Shown: piece after piece, positions 37,001 to 52,000 of the stretch | Position numbering within the stretch: the first letter of the stretch is position 1 | Layout: each line of letters starts with the position of its first letter | Source: Himantopus leucocephalus | Lineage: Eukaryota; Chordata; Aves; Charadriiformes; Recurvirostridae | Reading direction: 5' to 3' | DNA: 64,000 bases | Assembly: GCA_003993805.1 (NCBI GenBank) | Contig: RSEF01000001.1 | Coordinates: 69,733,228 to 69,797,227, forward strand | Notes under the pieces: generated by a model | The model's database searches: none | Seen by the model: the letters and a program-made list of their open reading frames with translations, nothing else | Told to the model about the DNA's origin: nothing | Made by a program: the position numbers and the translations under genes

Positions 37001-40000
37001 GTAATTTTATCTAACCTGAAGCTTGTTTGCAGGTTGTTTATGGAATGTGGTTATGGGGATAAAGTATCTGCCAGAAGCAGTACTTCTCCTCTGATGCTGT
37101 TTCAGCTCAATCCTCCTCATCTGCAGGCATTTTCTTTACATTCACAGGTCGAAAGGGATCACAGGCAAAGAACTGACCCCTTTTATGTTACAGAAGATCA
37201 ATGAATTAACTGATGGGAGATCGCTGGACTCCAGTATCCTTTTACTGAATGGGGGAAAATAACGTACTCCAGTGTACTTCATATCTCTTCTGATAATGCT
37301 TAGTGGAAAATGCTGTCACTTTATTGCCAGTCTAGTAAGGGGCAAACACTTCAGTATGTAGAAACAGATGAGAGCTTAGCCACTGCATCCTGCTTTTTCA
37401 GGAGCACCCTTACTGTCCTCATCCACTTTTGCATTAAGAACTGGAGGCCAGCACAGACAGCAGGTGGCCCAGAGCCCAAAGAGATCCCTCACATCTGATG
37501 CCAAAGCTTGCCTGCTCCGTGATGGAATCTCAGGACACTGTTGTTCATGGTGGGGTACCTACCACTGGAAGGTACCTGGGCTTCCCAGAGCACTGCATTG
37601 TACATCACACTGCCTTATCCAACTCTTCATGTGAGTACAGAGTAAGAGAAACTTGGAGGGAAAACACCCCTGGGTGAGCAGGAATTGTCTTGCACGAGCA
37701 AGAGAATAGCAGGTCTACTTGCTGGGATGTCAGTGTAGGATCTAGGAGAGCCAGGTTCACATCCTGGCTCTGCTGCCAGTCCTCTAGGAGACCTGGTCAG
37801 TCAGGACACATTGGTAAAGGCATTTTTGGATATTAGAGCTTTATGCAGCTACAAAGTAGGGCTTTCAAAGCCTCTGATACTCTGCTCCCAGTGAAATTGC
37901 TAAAATGTTTGCTTATAGAGACTTGGCAAAAATCTCGGTAGGCATCTCTTTCTGGAAAAGCTGGCCAAGATCCTCCAAGGTTTTTAGACTCTTTGGCTCT
38001 AGTTTAAGCACTTCACCTTCTCTTTTCTCTGTGAAGCCTTTGCTTCTGTTCCCTGTTTGTCAAATGCAGATGACAGGTTTCTTCTCCACAGACACAGGGG
38101 GAGGAAGGTGAAAAAAATTTAAAAATTCAGGGTGTTAACACAGTATTGTAACGCAGTGTCTGTGCCCCAAAATAATTATGGTATAGGGGGAGCAAATTTA
38201 TCAAGTTTTACAGCGTGCATTTTCTGCTTTCTCCCTCTAGGCAGTTCCTACGTAGGCTTCTGACAGGTCAGTCTTGCTGGTATTTTTTCTTTTCCTCAAA
38301 GAAATGCCAAACAGACCTTGCTCTGATCCAGAACAATGCCAGAGTGGGCAGCTGCATTGCAGTGGCCCTGAGCAAACTACAGAAAGCCAGAAGAAAGGGG
38401 AACCTGCCTCGGCAAGAGAACACAACCCCACCTCAGCCAGTGAGTCCCCTGCTGCCCTCCATATAATGCCTCTCTGCTGACAGCACAGGATAAATTTATA
38501 TCTGTCCCCAAAAGTAAAAGGTGACTCAACCAGAGACCAATCTTTCTGCTTCACACAGGCAGACATTCTCTCTTTAGTATTTTTTATTCTTCCTAGATAA
38601 ATATCCTCTCCTCCTCCCCCTATCCACATTTACAGGGAATAAACACTGTTAGTGGCCTAATCCCATTAAGTCTTAGACCATCAAATCCATTAAAACTTTA
38701 ATCACCTTTTCACCTTTTACTGTGCCCTTATGTGCAACTTCAACTGTTTTGGTCTCAGTGCCAGGGAACTCGTGACTACAGGAGTAAACCTGGAAGAGGG
38801 TGGAGGGAGATATTTTGAGCTGCTGAGCCATAAGTGTTTTATAAATATCTCTTTTTGCTGGCCTCCTGCTCATGATTGCCAAAATTACAAGAGGTACAGC
38901 ATATCCCAAACAAGATCCATTATAACCCTAATACTCTATTCACTATCTTGGATTTTGTGTGTGCCACATAATTTACAGGAAACCTATTTTAGATAGTCTT
39001 CAGAGAGCTGAGAATTTTTCAAAAACCCATTTGCAATAGGATTTGTCAACATAAAAGAGGGCAGTGACTCCAGAGGCAATAACCCAGCATTTGATGGAAT
39101 GAGAAAAAACAGCTGTATGTCCCCAAAGAATCTGAAAACTTCCTGTTTGTGGAGCTGTACTGCTTTTTCTGGCTTTGTAGGACAATAAGACAGTGATCTG
39201 TAAAGTGTCACTGGGTATGGCAATTTCTCCTGGGAGCCTGCAAGAAATGACTGCATTTTTCTGCCCACTTTTTCCCCCCATTTTCTTTGCTTTTTTACAC
39301 AGCAGTGCTTGAATGTTTCTGGAGTTTAGTATGCCATAAATTGTCCCAAAAGAGATGGCTTCCAGGGCAATGACATGACCAGACCCACGCAACTTCTTAT
39401 GCTACTCTATCACCACACAGAGAAACCACCAGCACCCATATGTCTACACAATAACATCCCACCTGCCATGTTTGGGCTGGCTATGAGCAGGCATAATTCA
39501 GAAAGCATCATATCGATTCAATTCTTTCTAATTGGGGCTGTACGGACCTGCGTCTAACCATCCAAAATAAGCACAGGCCTTCGCACTCTAAATTAGATCA
39601 CTTCGAAGAGGGTGGGAAAAATGACTAGGAAAAGCAAAGAAGACTTGGAAATGTTTTCCTCAAGTCCTTCCAACCACTTTTTACCTCTTTCTTCCCTCTT
39701 AAAGGTGGTGATTGGAGGTATCAACGTTGACTTTATAGCCAAGGCGCAGAACCCTGTCATCCTGGTACTGTACCTATAGCAGTTTTCTTAGCACCACTGC
39801 CATTTACAGCTACTTTTACAGGAGTGCCAAGCCAAAGGGGGGCGGTGGGGTGAAGTTGGTATCCATGCATGATATCCACGTATCTGTATGCACACACGTG
39901 CACAAACTTGGGAGGTGTAGTGCTGCATATTTAGTGTGTTGTCTGTGTGGGCAATGGAGTGACACATACTAACCTACTCTGTTCCCATGCTGAGAGTCAC

Positions 40001-43000
40001 TATCCCTACCACTTAAGACAGGGACAGAGTAATATATCATCCTAACAATCTCCACATATGACTGTGGCCTGTACAGTCTATGTTAAGGTGCTTTTGGGCT
40101 ATTCTCTGATGCCACAAGCCCAAAGAGCTCCTCGGGGCACTCTCGGAGCACATATGCTAAGAGCTAGAAGCAATGGGTAAAGACCCTCACTGTGCTGTGA
40201 CAACCTCCAATTCAAAGACAAACCCTATAGGGAGGAAATCCCCAGCTAAGAGCCAGCTCTGGCTGCCTGGGACTGTCTTAGCTGTGGAAAGCAGCATGAG
40301 TAGGAGCAAGAGTCTCTGTGCAGAGTACCCACAGTGGTAAGAAACCTTTGAGAAAAGTAGTATTGACACAGTTGCAGCTAAATAAGAAAGCCAACTCACT
40401 CAGTCATAAAGGATTTAAGTCACAAAAAAAAAAAAGCTTTTAAAAAAATAGAACACTTTAAATGTTACCAGACCCTCTCCCTCTCAATTTGGTTTGCCCA
40501 AGAAACAGCCAAAAAGCTAAAGTAGAACAGACCTGGGACTTCCCCATGCAAATGGCAGCCATTTGCATAGTCTATACAATTTTTATTGAGCTATATGAAG
40601 TATTACAGATTGAGGTGGTGAAACTTGCTTAAAAGTTGTTTGGTGTCTCAAATTACTGTATGCTGATCGCCGAGGCAGGAAACTCCTGCCATCAGATGGG
40701 GCGATCTGTGAAGATCTCTCAGTCAGACAGGGAAAGACACGTGCTTGGGAAGGTGTCCTTAAGGAAGTTGGCTATTCAATGAGACAGAGGCAGAGGCCGA
40801 GGCCAAACAGTATTACGGTGGTCAAGGGTAACGCTGTGGCATCAGCTATGAAGGCTTGGAAAGCCAGAAGTTCAACTGCTTCAGCTGTGATCTAACTGAT
40901 AACATACCTACCCCACACTCAGCTCTCAGGACAAGGAGCTAAGATGTGTCCTAGGGTGGGCAGCCACCCCTTGGCATGTCAGACAAGAGTGCAGATCCCT
41001 GAAACACCCATGGCATGGTGAGGGTCCAAGGGCAGCTATAGGTCCTGATGGGACCAGCTGGCAGGGGAAAAGGAAAAAGGAGATTTTAATGTTGCATGAA
41101 AAAGTGAGGCATTAGCTGCCCTTCTGTATATCAGCAAGCCCTGGAGCTGATGGCCCGTTGTGGCAGCTACTCAAATGCCAAGCTGCAGGAGGATTCGGGA
41201 ACTAACAGCCAAAACATTCCTGCTGACAGCTGCTGCGGTTAAGCACAGAGGAAAAGGCACTCTCAACAGCATTGCTTTGTTTTGGCTTTTAAAGACAGAT
41301 TTTTTTCAAATAGCTCAGCACCCAGCAGGTCGCACCCTTATGCATGTTGGATTTGTTGCAGAGCACTGGGGTACTGGTCACACCTCATCCTGTCCCAGTT
41401 AGCAAGAAAGCAGCTATATTCTGTCCTGGTTGTAATTCCCACATGGCTTTCAAGGCTATCCAAGAAGCAAGGTGCTTTGTAAGTAACTATCTGACCTGCA
41501 GAGAAGTATGCACAGTCTTGCTCAGAGAAACGTGCTGGAAGAAGCATTGTGGTTATAACTTGGGATATCCAGAAGTTGAGCAGAGTCTCATTTTTACATT
41601 AGGAATTCAAACCTCTTAGGATGGGGAAGAAGGTCCCAGAGACTCTCTCAGTTCCCTGAAACATTGCCAGGAAGCAGCAGCCCAGTATTATTTCAGATCA
41701 CCTCAGAAAGCCCATTTTCATCTAAGTTCTTTCATCTTGACCAGCTCCAACTGAAGACAACGTAGAAGAGATACCCGACTACCACTCAGACTTAGAGTTA
41801 CTGGCTGAGCTGGGAAGGTGCAATGAGAGCCAGTCATTTCTTCTTCAAAAGCAGGCTGCTAGTTTCTCTCTCACTGCAGCCACCTGCTACTATAAAGAGA
41901 GATTTAGCATCTTCATTTCTTTTAGGCCCTGTAGGGTTGTACAACAGCAGAGGGCACCCACAGCTGGGTCCCTGTGCAGGAGGCTGGTACATCTGCTCTT
42001 AGGGCAAGGCTTGCCGTAAAAAGCCTGAAACTCTGCCTTTGGGATGTGCGGGGGACTAAAAAAAGATCAGCATGCCAGACAATGAAAGGAGCTCATGAGT
42101 ATTTTCAACATTCCTGTGGGCACCAGTTTTGAAAAAACTGATAGTGGAACTACATAAAATAGAGTTCGTGCTCATTACTGATGGCAGTTAGGACCCTCTT
42201 TTAATATTGAAATACGGGCCAGTGTTCCAAGCTATGTTGTTTGACTTGCCTAAACAAGCATCCTTGCTTTTTACTTTGGAGTAGGTTTGGGGTTTTGTTG
42301 TGTTTTGCTTTTCCCTTGGCTGCCTCTATTATGGATAGTGAGTTTCAGAGTTAAAATAGCCAAGCTCAATGCTTTGGAAATCTGCAACACTCAACAGGAT
42401 ACAGTTGCAGATGGAAATATCCTAATTCCTGGCAGTGCCAGTAGCAATTCCCAGGGAGCATGAGCAAATGTAACAGAGGGGCATTCGGGTTAATGAGGAG
42501 TGACAAGTAGCGGAAAGATGGACAGAGGCCATAGGTTGCTTATATACAGGTGGTTGTCTCAGGTGGTCTGAGCAGTTCAGGTCTTGGAGAACTGCCAGAC
42601 AGAAAAGCAAAGGCATCAAGAATTAGCACCAAGTCTTATAGGCTACAGAACTGGGGAGAATAAGGCAAACAAGAACAGCCTGGAGGTTAGAAGAGTAACA
42701 AAAAGAGCATATTTAGGTGGGAGAGCAGCCTCTTACAGTTGCAGGGCCGGATGAGGAAGAAAGCACTGTGTGCAAAGGACAGAGGTACAGCTTCGGATGG
42801 GGGAAGAAGGGCCCTTGGGGAGCTTCAGTAGGAGTTTTGAGAATGCCCAAGAACAGGATGGGTTGGAGGCAGAATATTTCATACTGTGAGACGGCAATAC
42901 ATTTACTAGTTTAGGATAGATAGTGGTGTTTACAAGCAAGAAAACTGTGTATGTGCAGGGGTATTCTGGTGTACCTGGGCTAACATGGGGCAGAGAGAGT

Positions 43001-46000
43001 CTGGACCAGAAGCTGCTGCATACGGGCATGTACACACTTCAGTGCTTGCTTCCCAAATGCTCAACATACTCTTGAAAGCTCCCAACTACCTAGAACTGTG
43101 AAGATCATTATGACCGCCGGCGGCAAGCTGTCTTCAGAAATGGAAAATATGTTTCAGGATTTTATGAAACAAGAGCTTTAAAACCATTTGATAGTAAGAT
43201 GAAGCCCAAATTGATCTGAGCACTTACTGATGTAATTTTTCTGGCAGGAGAATTAGAAGGAGGAGGAGATGGGTGAGTCTGTTTGTGACAGACTGACAGA
43301 TGGACAGAGGAGTGGAAGGCAGAGGCAAGAGAAAAAGAGTGGTTGATAACCACATAGGTGAAGAAGAAGGGTATTTTTGATGAGGGAAATGTTTGGGAAG
43401 AGAAGGGGGAGTGAAAAAACTATTCAGACACTGAAACAGATCCTTCCACAAGTAAAGAACAGAGGCAGCATAGGCAAAGGTAACAAATCTCATTTTACCT
43501 TCAAAGAGAGAAAAAAACCCAACCACCCAACAACAAAAACCTCAGACTGTTTAAGGAGGGAGCTAAGTGGCCTGGAAGGCAGCTGCAGAACCCATCAGGT
43601 CTGTGTCAGCAGCTGTGGAGTCCCAGCCCTGATGTGAGTAGGTAAATTCAGAGGGCTGCTCGTATCAACTGAAACACTGGTTAGCATTGTTCTAAGAGGT
43701 CTTAGCAAATAAGACCAAAATGGCAATGTGTGGGGAGACCAAACTGATCTCCCCTCCTAGGGAGAGGGCCTTTGTCATCAAAGTTGAAGTGTGTAGATGG
43801 ACTGTGGAAGTTTGCATCGCCCTAAGTCTGGTAGCTAGATGGCTTCTGCTCCCTCTAATTGCTGACCTACATTTCAGCAGCATCAACTTCACTTCACATG
43901 TTAATGGAGATGTAGTATCTATGCCAAGCAGCCTTCCCAGTTTTGCCAATTAACAGTTTATTCTTCCAGGGTGGTGGGCAAACAAACACTGGAAGAGTGA
44001 GACGAACCTTTGGCGGCGTTGGAAGAAACTTGGCAGGTGCCTAGTGCTTGGGTTTGCCTGTGGGTGCATGCCAGCTGTGATTTGTCCTTTGGTATTCCTT
44101 CAACAGCAGGAGCTCTTGAGTGCTGTTAGGATTTGGGACACGTAAGGCAATATACCAGTGGGCAGACTGCCTGGAAAAGGCAGGGTCCATTCCAAGAAAT
44201 AAGAGAGGAGGGAGTTGGGATCAGGAAAAGAAAGGTCCACAAATATGAAGTTAACTGGTATGTAGCACAGTGACCCCAAATCAAAGTTAAATAAGCATCA
44301 GCGATCTGCAGTGAATGCTGAACAGCCTGGCCCTCAGTGTTGAATTAATGCCAGCTTATAGTCACAATAGAAGTATGTCTTGAGTGAGAATTTGAAAGGA
44401 GTAGGCTTGTTCAAAGATGATCATCCATGCACCACAGACAGGAGGAACTGAGGTGCAGGAATTACTGTAGAAGGCAAAGGGCTACAGTTGTTGACAACAA
44501 GAATGGATCATGCTGTACCTGGTGCTCCAACACGAGCAGCAGCAGACCAGAATTCAGGTATTAAAATTAGCAGGGGCAGATTACAAAAAGATTTTAGGAT
44601 TATTCCAGCTTTTTTACCTGTCCCAAATCTTCCTAACACAAATCTACCATTTCAGATCACAAATGGGGAAGCTTGAGGGGAACAAAAAATGCCACCCTCT
44701 AAGGTATAATTTGTGGTAACTTGAAGGGAGAATAGAAGGGGTTTCCCTGTGAATCCATTCAGATTCAGTGTTTCTAGTAAGATAGCATAGTAGGAACACC
44801 AGTGTGGAAAGGGCAGCAGCAGGAAAGGCCACGCACAGAAGCAACATGTGAAAGCCCACATGCCTGTGATGGCAGGGTTTCTTCCCTGATGCAGAAGTTT
44901 CTTCCCCCTTCTCCTATTTTCCTCCATTCCCAAATGTTCCAAAAAATCCAGAGAATTCAGCATGCCAGTGCAGCAGGCAGACATATATCGCCCCACTCAA
45001 CCCCAGTTAGTCATTTGCAGCAGCTGTGGCTGAGTTTCATCTTGAACATCCTTCTAGACAAGGATTGATGGGCATTAAGTTTTCCAGGAGAGGGCTTTCC
45101 TACAGACACTCATCCTGCACAGGCTGTCACTGTGTTCACAGTACTCTGATGGATTTATTAATACCTTTGTTTCCACTTGCTTTTTAGACTGCTTAAGCCG
45201 TCTCGGACAGACTCCTCTCTTTTTATCAGCTGTGGGGAAGGATGAACATTCAGAGTCCATCCTGCACTACTGTCACCACATGGTACGTTGCACAATAGTG
45301 GCACCTCAGAAGCATCCAAGTGATGACGTTATATAGAGGGAAAAGTCTTCTCAACCCTGGCAGACATGAGCTACCTTCCATCAGGCTAAGAGTAGGAATA
45401 ATTTAATGCTTCTTTAGTTACAGACAATTAGAAGGCAAGGAGCCACACCCCAAAACACAGGCTAGATGTAAGTACCTCTTGGAGTCTGAGCCATGGGGTC
45501 TGAATTCAGCTACAGGGAGTGGTGCTTGAAGGAGAAAGAGAGGTAAATCAGAAGAAACCATGAAAAATTCTAGGAAGGCCTAAGCACAGTCATAAATATG
45601 CAAAGCCTGACACTGAGGCTAGACTGCCAAAATCAGCCTGGTTTGGGCAAAGTGTAAGACAGAGAAAACCTGGAACTCGGAGCACAGGCTGGACACCTCC
45701 CAAGAAGTTCAGAGGAGTAGGGTCTTCCACACAGCTGCATACACCCCTAACTGAGCACCAGATGAATACCTGACTTCAGCAGCAGCTTGTCCCCCGAGGT
45801 CAGAGAGCCAGGAGTAGCAGGAGCTCACCAGGGCCAGCAAGGCAGACCCTCACCACCACCAGCAGGGAACAGAGAAAGCCAGGAGGTTAACCCCAACCAT
45901 TAGGCACCTCCGTGGTGAACAGACAGAGCTGAGGGCAAGCCAGGGGTATAAGTGGAGACCCCAGGTGAGGCTGGTCAGGGCAATTAAGGTCCTCAGGGCC

Positions 46001-49000
46001 CTGGTATCCAAATAGAGCACATGGGTCCTTAGTTCTGGCTACGTGAGCAACTCAGTAAATGAAGCAATAAGGACATGAACTCCTTTTTGGTTTATAAAGG
46101 CTTCATAGCAGCAGGTCTATAACCCCTCCTCTACCCAGCACAGCACAGTTTGTGCCACTGAAGTGAGCAGTCTCCCAAGGGAAGATGTACTAGCTAGCCA
46201 GCTGTCAAGCAATCCTTGCCTGTAACAAAACACATTACCACCAGTGTTGGAGTGACCCTTTCCTTAAAACCTCTAACTTGCCTGTGAACTACTGGGGGGG
46301 ATGCGTTTCTCCATCTACATCTATATTCCAAGAAATGCCCTGAATTCTCTAAGTAGATCATTCACAAGACCCACAAAGGAAGAACACCTCATAGCTCTGC
46401 CTGCAACAGTGCTGTAAAAATGGCTCCAAGGCTACCCTCAGAATCAGGCTGTGTGGTCAGTGAGGTGGCTAACATAACTGCTAGCTGGAGCGTGCCACCA
46501 AGACATGCTCAGCATGCCAGCAGGCCAGCGAAGCGTAACACAAGCTATGGGAATGGATGGCGGGAACAGGCAGGGCTGCAGACCACTCTTCTGTTACGAC
46601 AGAGACACAACCTATGGAACTGCATGGCAGAGACCTGTCACTCTCATTTACTAAATGACTTCTCTAACCTGTGGCATTTGTTGCAAATCTTAGAAAATAT
46701 CTGCCAGCACTGTCTAGACTGAGATACCTCTGAAATGTTGCTTATCTCAAGGGAGAACGGAGGTTTAAGGGAGAACAGCAAGCTGAGTTACCGATGAAGT
46801 GGGCATAGAGAAAGAATGAGCCAAGTGTGGCAGGGACAAGAAACATGCTCCATGTATAACTGTCCTCCCTGTTTTAGGACATGAGTGCCATCCTTCAGCT
46901 GGAGGGGAAGAGCACAGCCACTTACTGTGCTGTGATCACTAGCGCTGGGGAGCTCAGCGTTGGCTTGGGAGATATGGACATCCACCAGCAAATAACAGAG
47001 CAATACGTAAGCATACCATCTGATTTGTAAGCTTTTTCTTATGCGAAGGAGAGTGGATGTGTGTCAGAAGGCAACTGGTGAAGCTGTAGCAGGAGAGAGT
47101 GAGTGTGCAGAGGGAACAGGGGAAATCCTAAAGTTAACCCCCTCAAACTGGCCACTGAGGTAGCAGCATGGCAAGCTATCAGAGTCCTCTGTTGCTGCTG
47201 ACCCAGATGGAGCTTCTCTCTGTTTCTGCTCCATACAGTATCACCACTACTATCATCCCATGACATGTAGGACGGAATCCTCTTCATTAACTAGTCCCAG
47301 CTAACCTATAATTTTCAGCACCTTAAAGCCAGCAATAAATCCACCTGCAGAAACGGTATTTCCCCCTTTAGGGAAAAACAAAAAAAAAGTGGACAGAACA
47401 CTGGTTAAAGCAAGTTTTCCTGTTCCATCCCCTCCCCACCATCTCTGTTGTTTCTACATGCTGAGTTCTATCAACAGGCACTTCTGCTTAGCACATCCAA
47501 ACTTTCAAAATGTCAGGGCTAATGGAAGCAGTGATTAAGGATTGATTCAGTGAAAGCCCCATCACTGCACCCCCCTTCCCTACTCCTTTTTTTGTTGACA
47601 GAACAAAAGCCCGTGCTTCATGACTGACAGCGACATGGAAGTTAAGTGCAATTTACTTACCAGTGGCATCCCCACGAGGTGGAGACTTCCTAGGGAAAAA
47701 TATGGTCATTGCTCCCACTTCCATCCCCACCCTGCCTCTCCCAAATCTTGGCACAGAAAACCATTACATGACAGATTAATTCTCCTGAGCTTTACAAAAC
47801 AGTTGTGGCCAGTGGAAACTCTGAACCAATCTTCTGCTGCAAAGTGCATTCTGGCAGCCCTTCTTTCCACCAGGATTAGCAGAGACGTGGGAGGGATGCT
47901 GCACAAATGCCTATAGCACTGGCCTGGCATTCAGGCAGTGGTGGAGCAGCCTCAGAGAGCCAAAGGAGGGAATGGCAGCTCTCCACTCTACTGCACTGCT
48001 GTCTCCCATCCCCACACAATTCAGTAGGACCCAGAAGTAAAATGCTGTGATGAACAACCTGTATCAGGTGGCATTGCGCACAGAGGACATCTAAATGATG
48101 TGCTCAATTTAGTCAAGCCAGGCATAGCACAGGGAATCCTACAGTGAAATTAAATAGCAGCATTCCCTTTCCCTGTAGGTCTCTGACTGACTCACGGGTA
48201 CCAAAGTAGTCTAGTGAGGACCAGCAACTACCTTTCTCTGCTGGAGGGGCCGTGCCAGTTGAGTCCAGTTCTTGATGGCAGGGAGCAGGGAAAGGAGAAG
48301 GGAAGGAGATGAGACAAATGGAAAAATCCATTTTCCTTAGGGAATCACTCTTTTAGGTTCATGCCTGCACCTAAGGGCTGTAATTCAAGTGAAAATCCTA
48401 CATCCCAAGTCTGAATAGCAGTAATTTTGTCCCTCTACAATGACTCAAGCTGTCTCTACTCTGTGTCCTGGATTTTCACTAGGTGTCCCAGTTCAAGGAG
48501 AACCTGTGCCAGGCCCCTCTAGTTTGCATTGATGGAAATGTGCCTCTTTCCACTATTCAGTATGTCTGCCAACTAGCTAGAGAGCATCAGCTAGCAGGTA
48601 AGGAGAACTCACCCAGTCCTGGCCCTGTAGCTCCTAACAGAGTGTGTGCCAAGATACTCCGCACACCCTGAACACTCTCCACTGCTGCTTGCTGGAGATA
48701 CCCAGTTATTATCTGACATGCTGGGTTATTTGGTGCTCCTTTCTGTCCTCTGCTACTCTATTTCAAATAGATGAAACATTTCTGCTTTCTCTGAGTTTTT
48801 CCCATTCTGCAGTTAAATCACATTTCCCATAATATAGGTGCTGTAGCCCTCAGGCACTGCCAGAAAGCCAGGGAAAGCTGCTCTCTTTGCCTTTAATCTC
48901 AAGGCAAGCACAAATGTGTGTGCTTCTGCCAGTTTGAGCAGCATTATAGTTTGCTTCTCAGAATAAGTGCTAAAACATCTTTTGGGAGGATTTCTCTCCC

Positions 49001-52000
49001 ACTTCCCATAAAATGCATAACCCTCTCCTTTGGTATGCAGGGGACCCTTCACAAGGCTTCCTAAACCTTTGGAGTTATGCCTTCATTTTTAAGAAAACCC
49101 TGAAGAAGGAGGCAATGTTCTTAAAACCTGGCTAAGGCTCCAAAACCAGCTAAGAGGAGTAACAAACCTGAAGTCTGATTATATCACTCCAGAGCCAGAA
49201 GCAAAGGTATCATTGCTGAGCGCCAGAAAGGAAACCTTAGAAGACCTTGTCCTCAGCATGAGGAAAATAGTATTTCAGTATCTAATAGTTTACATGAATA
49301 ACCCCAATTGTGCAGATCACGCTAAGCCTTCTACACTGCATCCTGCTCTGATGTAGAGATGAACCGCTAATTAATTAATTAACTAACCAATTGCAATGTT
49401 GTTTTGAAGTGTGCTATGAGCCAACAGATGAGAACAAGGCCTCTAAGCCATTCCTCTCAGACAGCTGGAAAGCGCTCACATACATTTCCCCCAACCTGCA
49501 AGAGCTAAGAGCAATAAATCGGACCCTCGGGAACCCTCTGCCAGCAGGTATTGAATACTCAAAAGGGTCAGTCACACTTTTAGATAACTTAGACCCTGGA
49601 GAAGAGCATTTTCCTCCCCAGCCCCCGTTTCAAGCAAATTGGGTTATAATATAGTGGGGATTCATAAGCACTCTTGGTGTCTTCCACCATACAGCCATCT
49701 CTGCATGAGTTGTATGGTCCAGGCTGGACAGATTATCCATCAAAGAGCACAGTAGGCGTGGGATGGCTCCTTGTCCAAAACCAGAGATCCCATTTGCCTC
49801 ACCTCATTAGCTAAACAGGAACAATGTCTGATTTGTAAACATTTCTCTGAAGCATGATGCTCTGAGGGCACCTGTCCCAACAGTACCACCCTTTGCAGAA
49901 ATGAAATACCCCACCACATGCAGGTCAGTTTTTTAATCTCTACAGGCACATGTTTAGTCCCATGAGAGATGATTTCCTCAGCATGGGATAGAGGTATGGT
50001 ATGGAAGTCTAATGGTGGAGAATTCCATGTTTCCTATGATTTCAAGAAAAAAATGTATATCGACCACATTTCAGAAGTGCTCATAAATAGTAGTAGTCTT
50101 GCTCATAAATAGGCTGCCAGCCCATAAAAAGGCCAGCTGAGAACCTTTACAGTTATACCACAGTTTTTCCTCCCTGCTCTCTGAAGAGCTGCCGTCCAGG
50201 TTGGAGGATGTTGTCCAGACTGCAGTGGCCTTGGCCCGCCCTTTGCTGGCCCACCTGCACTGTGTGGTGGTGACCCTTGGCGCTCATGGCATCCTCCTGT
50301 GTGGCAAGAGCCTGGGAGGGAGCATCTTGCTTCATCCAGGAGCCCACGAAAAGGTAAGGGCTCTCAAGACAAATGCTGAGCTCTCAGCGGCTTTTTTCTG
50401 GGACCGTATAGCACGGTTGCTATTTTTGGTGGAATGGCAGCGATCCTGGGAAACGTGGCATTGCTGCTGGCAAATGTATGTGTTTGGGGGGTGGAATGCA
50501 CAGCTCTGAAAGAAAATCAAGTTCTCTGCCCGTATATTGCTGGCTCCTAGCAGCAGTGTTTGTAGTCAGCTAGTTTTAAATGTGCTTACTGTGAATATTC
50601 ATGAGCCGCAAGTTTCATTTTCAGGAAGCTTCATTTAAATGGCTGATGTCTTTCAAAGTGTCAAAAAAGATTACTGCCTTTTTCAGGTCTGGATGGCATC
50701 AGCCACACCAGGCCTTATCAGCTGGGCAATTCCGAGTTACTTCCCTTCTCTCCCCCCACAGACTGCTGCAGCCAGCCTCTGTGCCACGTACTACCCTGCC
50801 ATCCACATCAGCAGGGAGGAGATAGTCAACGTCTCAGGAGCCGGCGACAGGTATATTGCTCGCTACTATGTCTTCTCCAGCTAAATGTGGAAGGGCCATA
50901 ATTGGATTTCTTTGAAATTCTACTGCAAAGGCAAATGACATTCTCCTGCTTGAGGAACAGACACTAAGGACACAAGAACAGGACTGATTACTGTGACTCC
51001 TTGCGGAGCTTGCTAGAAATGTCCCCCTAAGCATCTTGGAAGCCAGTCTTGCCATTATTCATTTTGCTTTTCTTTTAGATCCAAGTCTTTGATGGCAATC
51101 TAGTAGTTCTGACTTAGTCCAGGCTGAGCTGCTAAAAGCAAAAACCTTACATCAAAGCCGTCTTACTAACTAACTACTTTACTTCCACACTTCTCCAGTA
51201 GAAGTGGGACTGCCACTCAGTAGCTAAAACTGCCCTATAAAAGCATTTAATCAGGTTCTGCATTTGCCTCTGGCAATAGCTCATGCTTCAAAAGAGTCTG
51301 CTGTATAATTTGCCTAGCTGTTCACACAATGCTGTACATAGGAGTAGGAAATGACAGGAATTATTCCTAGCCCCACTGATCAATTCTCAGTCTGTCAGAG
51401 TAATATTTTATTATGCTCCTTGTTAACTTGTCAAACTATATGTAGTAGTCAGGGTTTTTTTTCTTCTTGCTTCATACACTACAATAATTGATTCCATCCT
51501 TTCATTACCTTGGGCTAGACCAAAAGGCTGTATGTGACAGATATTTCCTTTTATTTTTCTACTCTTACCTACCAATAACTCAACATAGCAGCACTTATTT
51601 TTTCTTTTATGAGTGGGCAGAATGAATAACGTCCTCAATATTTGACTTAGAATCAATCAATAACTTCTTGCCAAGTTTGTTAACCCACTTAACCCCAGAA
51701 CACACTCCTTGTGTCTCAAATCACCTCTGAGATGAGTTGACTGTAGCTGCAAGCTGGTCTTCTCCAAAGAAGACTAAAGTGTTGTTCAGAGCAGTAAGTG
51801 TAACAGCAGAGGAATGGGGGCTGGGAGAAACCCTGCAAGGTCAGCCTGTCTTAAGGAAATCTCCGCTTTGCTCACTACTTCTAGCAGATGTGCCCAATCT
51901 CTGCCAGTCCCTCCAGGGACACAGCCTCCTCTCTGCACCATCTGCTCGGCACACAACTACCCCTTACCACGGGACAATTTTTTCTAGAGGCCAATGTAAA

